Part shown: positions 37,401-41,726 of the stretch, piece by piece
Numbering within the stretch: the stretch's first letter is position 1
How the letters are laid out: the number at the start of each line of letters is the position of its first letter
Source of the DNA: Marthasterias glacialis
Lineage: Eukaryota; Echinodermata; Asteroidea; Forcipulatida; Asteriidae
DNA length: 64,000 nt
Direction: 5' to 3'
Assembly: GCA_911728455.2 (NCBI GenBank)
Contig: OU452230.1
Location: forward strand, 7,238,512 to 7,302,511
Notes under the pieces: model-generated
Told to the model about the DNA's origin: nothing
Seen by the model: the letters and a program-made list of their open reading frames with translations, nothing else
The model's database searches: none
Position numbers and translations under genes: made by a program

Positions 37401-40197
37401 AAGATAACTCACCACCCAAACTGTTGGACTCTGATTATGGCAGTATGCCTGATCCCATGTAAAGCATGATCAGTTTTAGGAGTGCAGTTCACAGTTCAAC
37501 AGTATTCAAACAGAACATGCTGATAGATTTTTGATGGTTCGGGAATGTATGGTGTCTTAAGCAACATGTTCTGCAAAGCAGCTCTGTGCGTTATAAGAAA
37601 AAACGTTGTCGGGAACTATTTCTTTTGTTCATCGATGTGATCAATCATTGCGATTCGGCAAAATATTTTGAGCCCCCCTCACCACACCCTGTAAACACCC
37701 CAAAGCAGTAATTAAAGTTTGACGTTGCATGTTATTTATTCTTCCTCGCTGATGATCTTTGTAGGAACTCCTTGAAGAGAAAATTTTGAATTTGACGGAA
37801 GCAAATGATAAGAAGAGGACTGAGGTGGATTCAATTAGGAAACAACTGTCTACGGTAACAAAAGAGAAGCGGCATTACGAACAGCTCTATATGAAAATCA
37901 AGATGGAACTAGACCGAAAGGTAGGAGAGTTTAGAACCGGTAGACGGTGTTTGTCAGAGGGAATTAGGAAAAGTCACATCTTTGTGGTGCCCAGTAAGAT
38001 TACATACAGTGAGACGGATCTGTCCATGTAGTTGATGTCGTAGCATACTATACAAGAAAGTGATAAGAAGAGATGATTTCTCAAATACAGAATGGACTTA
38101 TTGAGTGTGTCAGAAGTACTTAACCAGTTTATGGTAGTGTGTGTGTTTAAGTGCTACATACGAAGTGTAGACCTGATAACAAAAGATGTCCACACTGTGT
38201 AGGAACTTGAAACACTGTGTGGACTTACACACATCCACACAGTGTTTTCACGAATTAGATTTCTTGTTTTACTCAAAAAGGAAGCATTTTCTGGACAGCA
38301 TTGAATAGCTCAAAACCGAGTATTATATTTAAAGGGATTGGGTATCCAAAAACGAGCTCTCAAAATACTCTAATAGAAATGGTGGCGGTTGTAACGATTT
38401 CTTGTTAATTGCACAATGACAAAGGAATGTTCACACAGTTTATGGCACACGCATTCCTGTTTTTGCATCCTTGTGGAACTTCTTTTGTTCTTCCCTTTGT
38501 CCCTGTAGTTAACAGCCTCCCTATAGACTTTGTACACAAAATTCCTTGTGGAGCAGCCCTCTCTTTAGAATTTCCCTGTGGAGACACATTGTTCCTTGCT
38601 TTTCCTTTCGTCTAATGTCTCCATCGGCAGTGAATATCTATCCACATGACGTCGGCTCAGAACTATAAGGTCATTAACTTCCCTAATCGACAAAAGGTCG
38701 TTAACATTTCCAAACTAAAAAACAGTAAATAAGATTTAAAAATTAAAAACTAATGGTTTGTCTATCCAAAAAGTAGTTTAGAATAACAGGTTCAACTACT
38801 TTTTGGATAGACAAACATTAGTTTTTGATTTTTAAATCTTATTTACTGTTTTTTAGTTTGGAAATGTTAACGACCTTTTGTCGATTACGGAAGTTAATGA
38901 CTTTATAGTTCTGAGCCGACGATGACTGGGTGTGTGTGCTGGGGGGATGTCATGATTTGAAGACATTTAAATGGAATAATACACAGGGGAGAAATTGTAT
39001 AACAACACGTGTGAGGGAATATGAACAGGGTCCAATTTCATAGAGCTGCCTAAGCAGAAAATGTTGCTTAAACGTTTCTGCTAAGCAAAAATTAGCAGGT
39101 AACCAGTCAGAAATGGTACATGTCACATGGTATTTTGGCTGGTAATCTTATTCTGGTAAGCATATATATATATTACTTTTTGTACTTAAGCAGCTCTATG
39201 AAATTGGGCCCAGGACTTTTCTGCGGGGGGGAGGGGGGGTATTAAGGGATAAAGGATGAATACAAATTCAAATTCAATTTCAAAAAAGGAAAGGTTCTTG
39301 TTGGCTTTCAGAAGCTTATTTGCTATTAATTAAGTTCTCAGTGTTCTACCAGGGTTTTTGAAGGCACAAAGCATAAAACTAGCTTGTGAAATCGTTTCCA
39401 TAATGATCTTTTTTTTTGGGGGGGGAGGAGAAATATCAGTATTAATGGCTCCCTTTGTTTTAGAGGCAGACATATAAGAGGAAAGGCTGGAATATGACAA
39501 CCTTGAAATGTGGAAAATGTACAAAAATGAAGAGAGAACCATTAAGATTGTATTGTGACAATATCACTGTGCTATGAGTAGAAAAAACAACTAATGATAC
39601 ATATTTAGAACACAAAAATGCTGTAAACGCAAAACTATGCGAAAACTGGTATATGAACAATAAGTTTATACTCTCATTATTAGTTGTTTCAGCTGGATAC
39701 CTTGGCCAAATGTATATCACAAAGATAATTATGTGCTCTTTCCAACACTAAACAGTTTGGTGGGATATGTCCATTTGCAAGGCAGCAAATAGTTAATATT
39801 TATTGTAATGGAGCAATGAGCGCTACAGAAGCTCAGGCAGGAACAGTGTTTATGTACTGTGACCGGTCAGGCAGATGTGGGTTAAAAAAACAGCTGCTCA
39901 CTGGAAATCTGGATGAAAAATTATTAACATGATATTTGACATAATCAATCTTTCAGGGAAAATCTGGATGAAAAAATATTAACATGATATTTGACATAAT
40001 CAATCTTTCAGGGGAAATTACTACAAGAGGCTAACGTCAACTTAAACGAGGCAGAGACGATCTCAACAGAGCTGGAGATAACGGCAGGGCAGCAGCTGAA
40101 GAAGTTAGCACAGCAGACTGAGGTGGCACTGGGAGCGGCGCATGAGAAAGTGAAACGGGCACAGACACACGGAGCAGAACTGCAGGCATTCATCAAA
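4051..40197 (+). CDS. CNTLN: Centlein ortholog (CNTLN), 30 spliced coding exons
   Basis: Spliced gene for a long coiled-coil protein. Joining 30 exons gives 3432 bases with compatible phases at every junction and no stop, i.e. 1144 codons; human centlein is about 1400. Segments matching the vertebrate protein as I remember it are [15 protein letters not shown] (residues 26-40), KRSRSLSP (392-399), VWNELAYFK (512-520), DGWEE (702-706), and a run near 1000 matching human RHLIEDL. Nearly all the rest is predicted heptad coiled coil rich in E, K, Q and L. A basic [10 protein letters not shown] stretch lies at 489-498. In mammals centlein sits at the centriole base, bridges C-Nap1 (CEP250) and CEP68 to hold centrosomes together, binds microtubules and serves in the sperm head-tail junction; the same role here is inferred. 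The start is uncertain: the ATG lies directly after an acceptor. The C-terminus is incomplete or ends at a candidate exon at 43511. Confidence 0.93.
4263..4440. mobile_element. GGGCCC-TIR element, copy A
   Basis: Starts CTGGGCCCAATTTCATGG and ends CGTGAAATTGGGCCCTGG, giving inverted ends. The interior (CTGCTTACTGCG, GCGCTAGCTGTGTAAGCACG) matches copy B at 18938. No coding capacity; MITE-like. Confidence 0.65.
4441..6449. other. CNTLN intron 1, middle part
   Basis: Intronic. 4741-4990 is pyrimidine-rich; 5400-5700 contains an open frame without recognisable homology. No gene or defined repeat recognised. Confidence 0.5.
6450..6770 (+). mobile_element. tRNA-derived SINE, plus orientation
   Basis: A Pol III-like head (GGCGGTCTAGTG, then GAGTTCGGGTCC resembling a B box) is followed by CCCTTGAGCAAGACACTCTA and GCTTTGTCCTTC, a body common in tRNA-headed SINEs. 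It sits in CNTLN intron 1. Confidence 0.6.
7599..7687 (+). CDS. CNTLN: CNTLN exon 2
   Basis: Residues 26-54 plus two bases; acceptor TATGCAG, donor GCG|GTAAGA. It encodes [15 protein letters not shown], the most conserved centlein block, which identifies the gene. Confidence 0.95.
8560..8705 (+). repeat. Dispersed repeat family R3, copy 1
   Basis: Carries GGTGGAAATGTCATCATTTC and TTTGTCAGTGATGACTC, matching 23770-23930 and more weakly 43075-43230. All copies are intronic. Confidence 0.55.
8806..8890 (+). CDS. CNTLN: CNTLN exon 3
   Basis: Residues 55-83; acceptor TTGCTTTTTCAG, donor AGA|GTAAGT. It contains [13 protein letters not shown], close to human KDRKVLEILQVKD, and continues the N-terminal coiled coil. 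Confidence 0.95.
9070..9215 (+). repeat. Dispersed repeat family R2, copy 1
   Basis: Contains GGGCAAGGTCGTTTTACTTT, GAGGGCACTTC and AAATCTTAAAGTCTATGG. Related to 11106-11220 (+), the reverse strand of 50640-50820, and a truncated piece at 57948-57985. Confidence 0.5.
9347..9417. repeat. Perfect 29-bp-arm palindrome
   Basis: Left arm 9347-9375 and right arm 9389-9417 are exact reverse complements around a 13-base loop (GAGCCGCAGGCGA). Very GC-rich within AT-rich intron 3. Probably a foldback element core; the outer flanks pair poorly. Confidence 0.85.
10455..10490. repeat. (AAT)n microsatellite
   Basis: About twelve AAT units directly next to the 3' end of the minus-strand SINE at 10493-10820, so it may be the SINE's tail. 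Confidence 0.8.
10493..10820 (-). mobile_element. tRNA-derived SINE, minus orientation
   Basis: Read on the minus strand: GCGCTCGCCTCTCACC, a B-box-like CTGGTTCGATTCCCGG, then CAAGGGTTTTTCTCCAGGCT, typical of tRNA-headed SINEs, ending in an ATT repeat. It lies in CNTLN intron 3. Confidence 0.65.
11011..11054 (+). CDS. CNTLN: CNTLN exon 4
   Basis: Residues 84-97 plus two bases; acceptor TTCCTGCAG, donor AAG|GTGAGC. A 44-base exon encoding [14 protein letters not shown]. Confidence 0.88.
11106..11222 (+). repeat. Dispersed repeat family R2, copy 2
   Basis: Matches copy 1 with GAATTTTCATGTTTCAGAGG-like and AAGGGCACTTCCATTGG segments. It occupies much of the 329-base intron 4. Confidence 0.45.
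11384..11468 (+). CDS. CNTLN: CNTLN exon 5
   Basis: Residues 98-126; acceptor ATGTTCAG, donor CTG|GTAAGA. Charged coiled coil ending in a glutamine run ([10 protein letters not shown]). Confidence 0.9.
11753..11834 (+). CDS. CNTLN: CNTLN exon 6
   Basis: Residues 127-153 plus one base; acceptor CTTTCACAG, donor AGG|GTTAGT. Coiled coil ([17 protein letters not shown]). Confidence 0.88.
12184..12287 (+). CDS. CNTLN: CNTLN exon 7
   Basis: Residues 154-188; acceptor CTCTGTACCTAG, donor AAG|GTAGAT. Coiled coil ([14 protein letters not shown]). Confidence 0.9.
12422..12478 (+). CDS. CNTLN: CNTLN exon 8
   Basis: Residues 189-207 (19 whole codons, phase 0 on both sides); acceptor TTGTATAG, donor GAG|GTAAGT. 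It encodes [15 protein letters not shown]. Being symmetric, it could be skipped without a frameshift. Confidence 0.87.
12479..13531. other. CNTLN intron 8
   Basis: Holds a 20-bp inverted pair (CACATGACCTGTAGTG at about 12572 and its complement near 13275), possibly ends of a degenerate TIR element. No gene recognised. Confidence 0.4.
13532..13650 (+). CDS. CNTLN: CNTLN exon 9
   Basis: Residues 208-246 plus two bases; acceptor CCCCAAAAAAAACCAG (the pyrimidine tract is separated from AG by an A-run), donor GAG|GTAAGA. It contains [18 protein letters not shown]. Confidence 0.9.
13887..13997. repeat. GGCTGTGGC-rich TIR fragment
   Basis: GGCTGCGACTACGGCTGTGG followed about 70 bases on by GAGCCACAGCCAC. 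It resembles the ends of the element at 22386-22521. Confidence 0.4.
14114..14245. repeat. Long foldback element
   Basis: Left arm from 14114 (TTGTCTGCTGTGATGTGGTC) and right arm to 14245 pair over roughly 57 bp with few mismatches. The loop region (GGAGGCGAAGCCGAGG) is itself able to pair. A further inverted block (AACAATTG...TATACCAT) recurs at 14731-14763. Confidence 0.75.
14490..14665 (+). repeat. Two-copy direct repeat, about 105 bp apart
   Basis: ATCAATGGGGATAATGAAAT and TCTAGGTAATGGAC at 14491 and 14525 recur as ATCAATGGGGACGATGAAAT and TCTAGGTAATGGAC at 14597 and 14631. Confidence 0.6.
14844..14953 (+). CDS. CNTLN: CNTLN exon 10
   Basis: Residues 247-283 plus one base; acceptor TTTTTGTTTTAG, donor AAG|GTTTGT. 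It contains [13 protein letters not shown], aligning with human IQQLQVLNMDTQK. Confidence 0.94.
15092..15144 (+). CDS. CNTLN: CNTLN exon 11
   Basis: Residues 284-301; acceptor CTGCTTTTCAG, donor [26 protein letters not shown] aligns with human VLRNQEDVHTAE and SYQ. Confidence 0.93.
15669..15868 (+). CDS. CNTLN: CNTLN exon 12
   Basis: Residues 302-367 plus two bases; acceptor TTTCAAACAG, donor AAG|GTTGGT. It begins [19 protein letters not shown], aligning with human KLYNELHICFETTKSNEAML. A DSGTQVN motif follows. Confidence 0.94.
15869..17390. other. CNTLN introns 12 and 13 (part)
   Basis: Apart from exon 13 nothing gene-like is seen. A 28-base tandem duplication (TTAATATTCACAGGTCTTGC) lies at about 16908-16965. 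Confidence 0.5.
16798..16834 (+). CDS. CNTLN: CNTLN exon 13 (37 bases)
   Basis: Residues 368-380; acceptor TTCATTTTCAG, donor CCA|GTAAGT. A 37-base exon encoding [12 protein letters not shown]. Flanking phases require it. Confidence 0.88.
17395..17670 (+). mobile_element. Possible LINE C-terminal remnant
   Basis: One frame reads like the end of a non-LTR reverse transcriptase (NSLP, then LAWFK), but with no intact domain. Very tentative, based only on the NSLP...FK pattern typical of such C-termini. Confidence 0.25.
17869..18069 (+). CDS. CNTLN: CNTLN exon 14
   Basis: Residues 381-447; acceptor TTGTTTTCACAG, donor AAG|GTAATA. Carries [13 protein letters not shown] (392-404), an Arg/Ser segment whose core KRSRSLSP equals the human sequence, then an acidic linker and return to coiled coil. 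The last 15 bases of this exon and its donor reappear in intron 18. Confidence 0.95.
18219..18337 (+). CDS. CNTLN: CNTLN exon 15
   Basis: Residues 448-486 plus two bases; acceptor TTCTTTTTAG, donor [28 protein letters not shown] aligns with human RLQMLQTNYRAVKEQL. Confidence 0.94.
18375..18625 (+). repeat. Tandem repeat, about 83-bp unit, 3 copies
   Basis: TCTGTAGAAAGTCTGCATAT recurs at about 18380, 18463 and 18545, each followed by TCATGTT and GACCACATGAATC variants. Divergence is low between copies 1 and 2. Confidence 0.85.
18938..19192. mobile_element. GGGCCC-TIR element, copy B (full length)
   Basis: 255 bp from CTGGGCCCAATTTCATGG to CCATGAAATTGGGCCCTGG. Same subfamily as copy A but with a longer right half. 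Confidence 0.7.
19527..19655 (+). CDS. CNTLN: CNTLN exon 16
   Basis: Residues 487-529 plus two bases; acceptor TTTTTCTCGCCAG, donor GCG|GTAAGA. Contains [10 protein letters not shown] (489-498), resembling a classical nuclear-import signal, and VWNELAYFK (512-520), identical to human. Confidence 0.95.
19656..20371. other. CNTLN intron 16
   Basis: No gene or defined repeat recognised. Confidence 0.5.
20372..20472 (+). CDS. CNTLN: CNTLN exon 17 (donor inside a microsatellite)
   Basis: Residues 530-563 plus one base; acceptor [27 protein letters not shown] matches human MNLEEELDELKV. The donor CAAG|GTTGGT is the first unit of a (GGTT)n microsatellite running to about 20542. Confidence 0.94.
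20473..20542. repeat. (GGTT)n microsatellite at the intron 17 donor
   Basis: About seventeen GGTT units with one early interruption, starting at the exon 17/intron 17 boundary, so the functional donor GT is the first repeat unit. Confidence 0.92.
20560..21002 (+). mobile_element. LINE 3' remnant split by a TIR element
   Basis: A frame reads LELPYLY, FPPF and [15 protein letters not shown], the usual C-terminal pattern of CR1/L2/Jockey-type reverse transcriptases. Beyond an inserted TIR element the 3' tail resumes: GTAAAGCACTTTGTG, AAGGCGCTCTGTAAGT, then an (ATT)n run. Degenerate and 5'-truncated. Confidence 0.55.
20680..20866. mobile_element. TIR element family T1, copy 1
   Basis: Inverted ends GGTGGTTTACACCCC and GGTGTAAACGCCCAT with the conserved core ATGTACCAATCAGCATGG-GGATTCACAG. 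Inserted within the LINE remnant. Confidence 0.65.
21367..21541 (+). CDS. CNTLN: CNTLN exon 18
   Basis: Residues 564-621 plus two bases; acceptor TTATATTTTAAG, donor CAG|GTAGGG. Continuous coiled coil ending EKNRLEKDN, like human EGNKKLMKEND. Confidence 0.93.
21575..21699 (+). repeat. Displaced copy of the exon 14/intron 14 junction
   Basis: About 125 bases match 18055-18180 at roughly 95 percent by eye: the last 15 bases of exon 14, its donor, and 111 bases of intron 14. The copy is bracketed by a 26-base direct repeat at 21542-21567 and 21703-21728, which is itself the 5' end of intron 18. Not an exon here: no acceptor precedes it in a usable position. Confidence 0.9.
22092..22382. mobile_element. 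GGGCCC-TIR element, copy C
   Basis: Starts AGGGCCAATTTCATAGCACT and ends GAAGTTGGGCCCTG. The interior, with GGTAAGCAAATT and GCACAAAATCGGCC, marks it and copy D as a second subfamily. Confidence 0.6.
22386..22521. mobile_element. Small TIR element with GGCTACGGCTG ends
   Basis: Left AGCCTTGTCCAAATTGGCGG and right CCGCTAATTTGGATTTGGCC are imperfect inverted ends, with CTACGGCTG/CAGCCGTAG pairing inside. It lies directly after copy C. Confidence 0.6.
23055..23229 (+). CDS. CNTLN: CNTLN exon 19
   Basis: Residues 622-680; acceptor GATTAACCCCAG, donor GAG|GTATGA. Begins as coiled coil and turns strongly basic ([14 protein letters not shown]), corresponding to the basic region before the human DGWED motif. 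Confidence 0.92.
23584..23706. mobile_element. Small TIR element (GGCAGCAGACTTAC)
   Basis: AATGGGAGACTTTTGAGG and GGCAGCAGACTTACTAGG pair with CCTGGTAAGTCTGCTGCC and CAAAGTCTCCCATT. About 45-bp imperfect inverted ends, no coding capacity. Confidence 0.6.
23836..24200 (+). repeat. 183-bp tandem duplication
   Basis: Unit 23836-24018 is repeated at 24019-24200 essentially without change, so the event is recent. It lies within dispersed family R3 (from about 23770). Confidence 0.92.
24321..24427. repeat. Inverted-repeat element, 37-bp arms
   Basis: GAGCGAGTGGAATACAAACA with ATATAGCGC pairs with GCGCTATATT and TGTATTCCACTCGCG. A single arm-like relative sits at 3884-3930. Confidence 0.65.
24800..24894 (+). 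CDS. CNTLN: CNTLN exon 20
   Basis: Residues 681-711 plus two bases; acceptor TCTTTGTCTAG, donor [22 protein letters not shown] then DGWEEI (702-707) aligns with human VLNHSIKVMSNVF and DGWEDV. Confidence 0.95.
25307..25543. mobile_element. TIR element family T1, copy 2
   Basis: Ends AATCCGAGCAGC-GGTTTACACCACCGC and GCGGTGGTGTAAACG-GCGGATT form about 38-bp imperfect TIRs, possibly extending to GGCAG-GTATA. Core ATGTACCAATCAGCATGG conserved; CG-rich sub-ends include an internal direct repeat (GCGCGACATGACAGTAGCGC). Confidence 0.75.
25544..27481. other. CNTLN introns 20 (rest) and 21
   Basis: Apart from exon 21, the block 25870-26430 is A-rich and reads like an old repeat in reverse orientation but was not identified. 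27147-27480 is open in one frame without recognisable homology and is intronic by phase. Confidence 0.4.
26508..26637 (+). CDS. CNTLN: CNTLN exon 21
   Basis: Residues 712-755; acceptor CATCCTGTATCTAG, donor CAG|GTAACC. Low-complexity Ser/Arg-rich linker; [11 protein letters not shown] resembles human IIVETSQK. Confidence 0.9.
27482..27584 (+). CDS. CNTLN: CNTLN exon 22
   Basis: Residues 756-789 plus one base; acceptor TTTTGTTGAGCAG, donor GAG|GTAAAC. Contains KSVATQTER; the SxxTQTE pattern recalls the short TQT motif that dynein light chain binds (inference). Confidence 0.88.
27812..27913 (+). CDS. CNTLN: CNTLN exon 23
   Basis: Residues 790-823 plus one base; acceptor ACTTTGATGACTAG, donor CTG|GTAAGG. 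Acidic, Ser/Thr-rich, probably disordered linker with no clear human counterpart. Support is the phase fit and both splice sites. Confidence 0.82.
27914..28507. other. CNTLN intron 23
   Basis: No gene or defined repeat recognised. Confidence 0.5.
28508..28659 (+). CDS. CNTLN: CNTLN exon 24
   Basis: Residues 824-874; acceptor TTTTTGTCTCCAG, weak donor CAG|GTCATT. A disordered Ser/Asn-rich part passes into [16 protein letters not shown], like human LLRERIISLQQQ, where the second coiled-coil half begins. Confidence 0.86.
28917..29048 (+). CDS. CNTLN: CNTLN exon 25
   Basis: Residues 875-918, 44 whole codons; acceptor CTTGTCCCCCAG, donor [24 protein letters not shown] matches the human pattern around SDQRFQTSRQTI. 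Confidence 0.9.
29640..29762 (-). mobile_element. tRNA-headed SINE, family S1, copy 1
   Basis: On the minus strand: a leader AAAGACATTGACAAAATAGG, then TAGATAGCTCAGTTGGTAGA (A box) and GCAGGTTAACATCCC (decayed B box). Flanked by a poly-G run. Confidence 0.6.
30105..30250 (+). mobile_element. tRNA-headed SINE, family S1, copy 2
   Basis: Leader AAATAGGGAGACTGCTAACA, A box TAGCTTAGTTGGTTGAGC, B box AGATTCAAATCCC, then GTCAATTTTTCTTTGATCAC. Same order as copies 1 and 3. Confidence 0.65.
30798..30926 (+). CDS. CNTLN: CNTLN exon 26
   Basis: Residues 919-961, 43 whole codons; acceptor TTTGTATTGGCAG, donor AAG|GTACAG. Glu/Gln-rich coiled coil. The following intron holds the 67-bp minisatellite. Confidence 0.9.
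31608..33870 (+). repeat. 67-bp minisatellite, about 34 copies
   Basis: Unit begins GTAGTGGATTCTAGAGTCTG and contains TACAGTGCTGGAAAACGCCC and GGGAGCTTAGGTTTGCAG. Copies are near identical, with variant classes (GGATTTTAG, AGGGTACAG, CTGTATAAGG, GAGCTCAGGTCTGC) grouped in blocks and one 4-base deletion near 32588. Entirely inside CNTLN intron 26. Confidence 0.95.
33933..34240. mobile_element. GGGCCC-TIR element, copy D
   Basis: Starts CTGGGCCCAATTTCATAGCG, ends TTCTATGACATTGGGCCCTA. Contains an internal expansion of AAGCAGGTT units at about 34011-34055. Confidence 0.7.
34330..34496 (+). mobile_element. LINE 3' tail ending in (TTGAA)n
   Basis: ATGAATTTCCCATTTGGGAT, AATAAAGTTGAATTGAATTG: a non-LTR retrotransposon tail of CR1/L2 style with a pentanucleotide repeat. 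No coding part remains. Confidence 0.55.
34724..34821 (+). CDS. CNTLN: CNTLN exon 27
   Basis: Residues 962-993 plus two bases; acceptor GTATTTTCTCAAG, donor [29 protein letters not shown] resembles human NVKTLKFELLAKEEHIKEM. Confidence 0.92.
35066..35297. mobile_element. TIR element with perfect 30-bp ends and nested inverted repeat
   Basis: Left end 35066-35095 (CATAGAAATATATCCCGGAG...) and right end 35268-35297 are exact reverse complements. Inside, ACGCGTGTATGGCAAAAT at 35140 is repeated inverted at 35200. 232 bp, no ORF of note. Confidence 0.85.
35485..35570 (+). repeat. Short tandem repeat, 31-bp unit, 2 copies
   Basis: CACATGTGACCGAGTTTGA-CGAGGTCACA occurs twice in a row, with the inner GACC/GGTC able to pair. 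Confidence 0.7.
36030..36215 (+). mobile_element. tRNA-headed SINE
   Basis: ACTCAGTTGTTTAGTGGTTA (A-box-like), GGAGGTTCCAATCCC (B box), then TGGGTTTTTTCCCGCAAGAC and an A-rich end, just upstream of exon 28. Confidence 0.55.
36339..36447 (+). CDS. CNTLN: CNTLN exon 28
   Basis: Residues 994-1030; acceptor GATGTTCATAG, donor [29 protein letters not shown] matches human SRMERDITMKRHLIEDLKFR, one of the strongest matches to human. Confidence 0.95.
36915..37240 (-). mobile_element. tRNA-derived SINE with TTGAGCAAGAGACTTAACC body
   Basis: Minus strand: GGCTGAGTTATCGGAATG, B box TGGTTCGAATCCTGG, TTGAGCAAGAGACTTAACCA, GGTGTATAAATGGCAACCTG, and tail TTGTAAAGTGCCTTGATC, a classic body for this SINE class. 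Intron 28. Confidence 0.7.
37765..37920 (+). CDS. CNTLN: CNTLN exon 29
   Basis: Residues 1031-1082, 52 whole codons; acceptor GATGATCTTTGTAG, donor [29 protein letters not shown] matches human VAVKEKSQYEQMYQKSKEELE. Confidence 0.95.
38651..38920. repeat. Near-perfect palindrome, about 128-bp arms
   Basis: Arms 38651-38778 and 38794-38920 pair with only a few mismatches around a 15-base spacer. Ends GTCGGCTCAGAACTATAAGG and its complement. No coding capacity; a hairpin-type transposable element is the likeliest source. Confidence 0.9.
39026..39214. mobile_element. GGGCCC-TIR element, copy E
   Basis: CAGGGTCCAATTTCATAGAG ... CTCTATGAAATTGGGCCCAG. Interior with AAGCAAAAATTAGCAGG marks a third subfamily with copies F-H. 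Confidence 0.7.
39902..40011 (+). repeat. 55-bp tandem duplication covering an acceptor
   Basis: Copy 1 ends TCAATCTTTCAG at 39956; copy 2 ends at 40011. Almost identical, so two competing 3' splice sites precede exon 30. Confidence 0.9.
40012..40197 (+). CDS. CNTLN: CNTLN exon 30
   Basis: Residues 1083-1144, 62 whole codons; acceptor CAATCTTTCAG, strong donor [29 protein letters not shown] aligns with human QLQELALQSEQVLEGAQKTL. The last 55 bases of the preceding intron, acceptor included, are tandemly duplicated. Choosing the upstream AG meets an in-frame TGA, so the second copy is used. Confidence 0.94.
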
Positions 40198-40327
40198 GTA
40201 AGTCCCAGTATTATTAGTTAAGTTGAGGTAAAGATGGAGGTTTAACGTTTTGTTTAGATTTGGAGATTGAGATGAAGTGGCTTCAGAAATTATATGTAAT
40301 CATTTTTGTTGAAACTTGTCTTACATA

Positions 40328-40541
40328 CCAATCCGAGCAGTGCTCTTTTATAGTGTTTCACACCACCGCAGCTATGGTCGTTGCACTCGTGCACGACACA
40401 ACAATAGCAGCCGCGCGCATTATGTACCAATTAGCATGGAGGATTCACAGTGCGTGTGCATCGACGGACACATGCGATGGCCATAGCTGCTGTGGTGTAA
40501 ACGAACAAGCTGAACAAGCTGTTTGGATAAGAATATACATA
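40328..40541. mobile_element. TIR element family T1, copy 3
   Basis: CCAATCCGAGCAGTGCTC and TTTCACACCACCGCAGC at the left, GCTGTGGTGTAAACG at the right, core ATGTACCAATTAGCATGG. Most diverged copy. Confidence 0.65.
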
Positions 40542-40567
40542 GTCAATCGGAGTGAGGGCTTTAAAAG

Positions 40568-41310
40568 GGTAGGGGACATCCTTAGTAGACTTGTACTGCT
40601 CTACCACCATCTTTGTAATGTTCCCTGGTTGTAATAGCAACCAGATCAACCTTGTTCTCAGTGGTGTACGATCAGTACGGGACATCCGTAGAAGACCTGT
40701 ACTGCTCTACCACCATCTTTGTAATGTTTACTGATAGTAATAGCAACTAGATCAACCTTGTTCTCAGTGGTGTACGATCAGTAGGGGACATCCGTAGAAG
40801 ACCTGTACTGCTCTACCACCATCTTTGTAATGTTTGCTGATAGTAATAGCAACCAGATCAACCTTGTTCTCAGTGGTGTACTATCAGTAGGGGACATCCG
40901 TAGAAGACCTGTACTGCTCTACCACCATCTTTGTAATGTTTACTGATAGTAATAGCAACCAGATCAACCTTGTTCTCAGTGGTGTACTATCAGTACGGGA
41001 CATCCATAGTAGACCTGTACTGCTCTACCACCATCTTTGTAATGTTCCCTGGTTGTAACAGCAACCAGATCAACCTTGTTCTCAGTGGTGTACTATCAGT
41101 AGGGGACATCCATAGTAGACCTGTACCGCTCTACCACCATCTTTGTAATGTTCCCTGGTTGTAACAGCAACCAGATCAACCTTGTTCTCAGTGGTGTACT
41201 ATCAGTAGGGGACATCCATAGTAGACCTGTACCGCTCTACCACCATCTTTGTAATGTTCCCTGGTTGTAACAGCAACCAGATCAACCTTGTTCTCAGTGG
41301 TGTACGATCT
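40568..41310 (+). repeat. 107-bp tandem repeat, about 7 copies
   Basis: Unit contains GGGGACATCCATAGTAGACC, CTCTACCACCATCTTTGTAA and CAACCAGATCAACCTTGTTC. Spacing of GGGACATCC is about 107. Lies between exon 30 and candidate exon 31. Confidence 0.93.
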
Positions 41311-41726
41311 CGTGCCATTTGATTGCCAAGCAGCGATGTTTTTTAGTTTATCCCCACCAGGGGTTAGTGACAATAGGTATTGATACGGCGCGCTGCCCAT
41401 GGTAGCGAGGCTGCAGTCAGAGACTCTTTTCTGTGCTGAGCAAATTTGTTGTGCTTAACGGCTTAGTGAAATTTGGCCCAAGACTGAATAAATGCAAGGG
41501 AATACCAAAGTAAGAAGTGCACCAAAGAAAAAGAGGTACCACGAACTGAGGTGGTTGATTGGAGTGGGCTTGTGGAGGCTTACAGATTAAGAAGATAATG
41601 TGTATGATAACAGAGAGTGTGTGTCTGGATTTCTGTTCTTTTTTTGTTTTTTTTTAATAGAAAATCCTCTGGAATTTTAGTGACATTATGTTTGTCCATA
41701 TTGGGGTGAACAAAGAAAAATTGATT

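Noticed and set aside
38405-38615. Overlapping plus and minus ORFs of 60-68 codons
   Set aside because: Same bases open on both strands, repetitive CTTGTGG/CCCTGTGG words, no homology.
40243-40300. Centlein C-terminal exon reading MKWLQKLY, reminiscent of human EWMLYIQKLL
   Set aside because: The frame does not match phase-0 exon 30, the intron would be under 60 bases, and the resemblance is only a few residues.
40431-41164. ORFs across the 107-bp repeat
   Set aside because: Periodic translation of a tandem repeat with no conserved protein.
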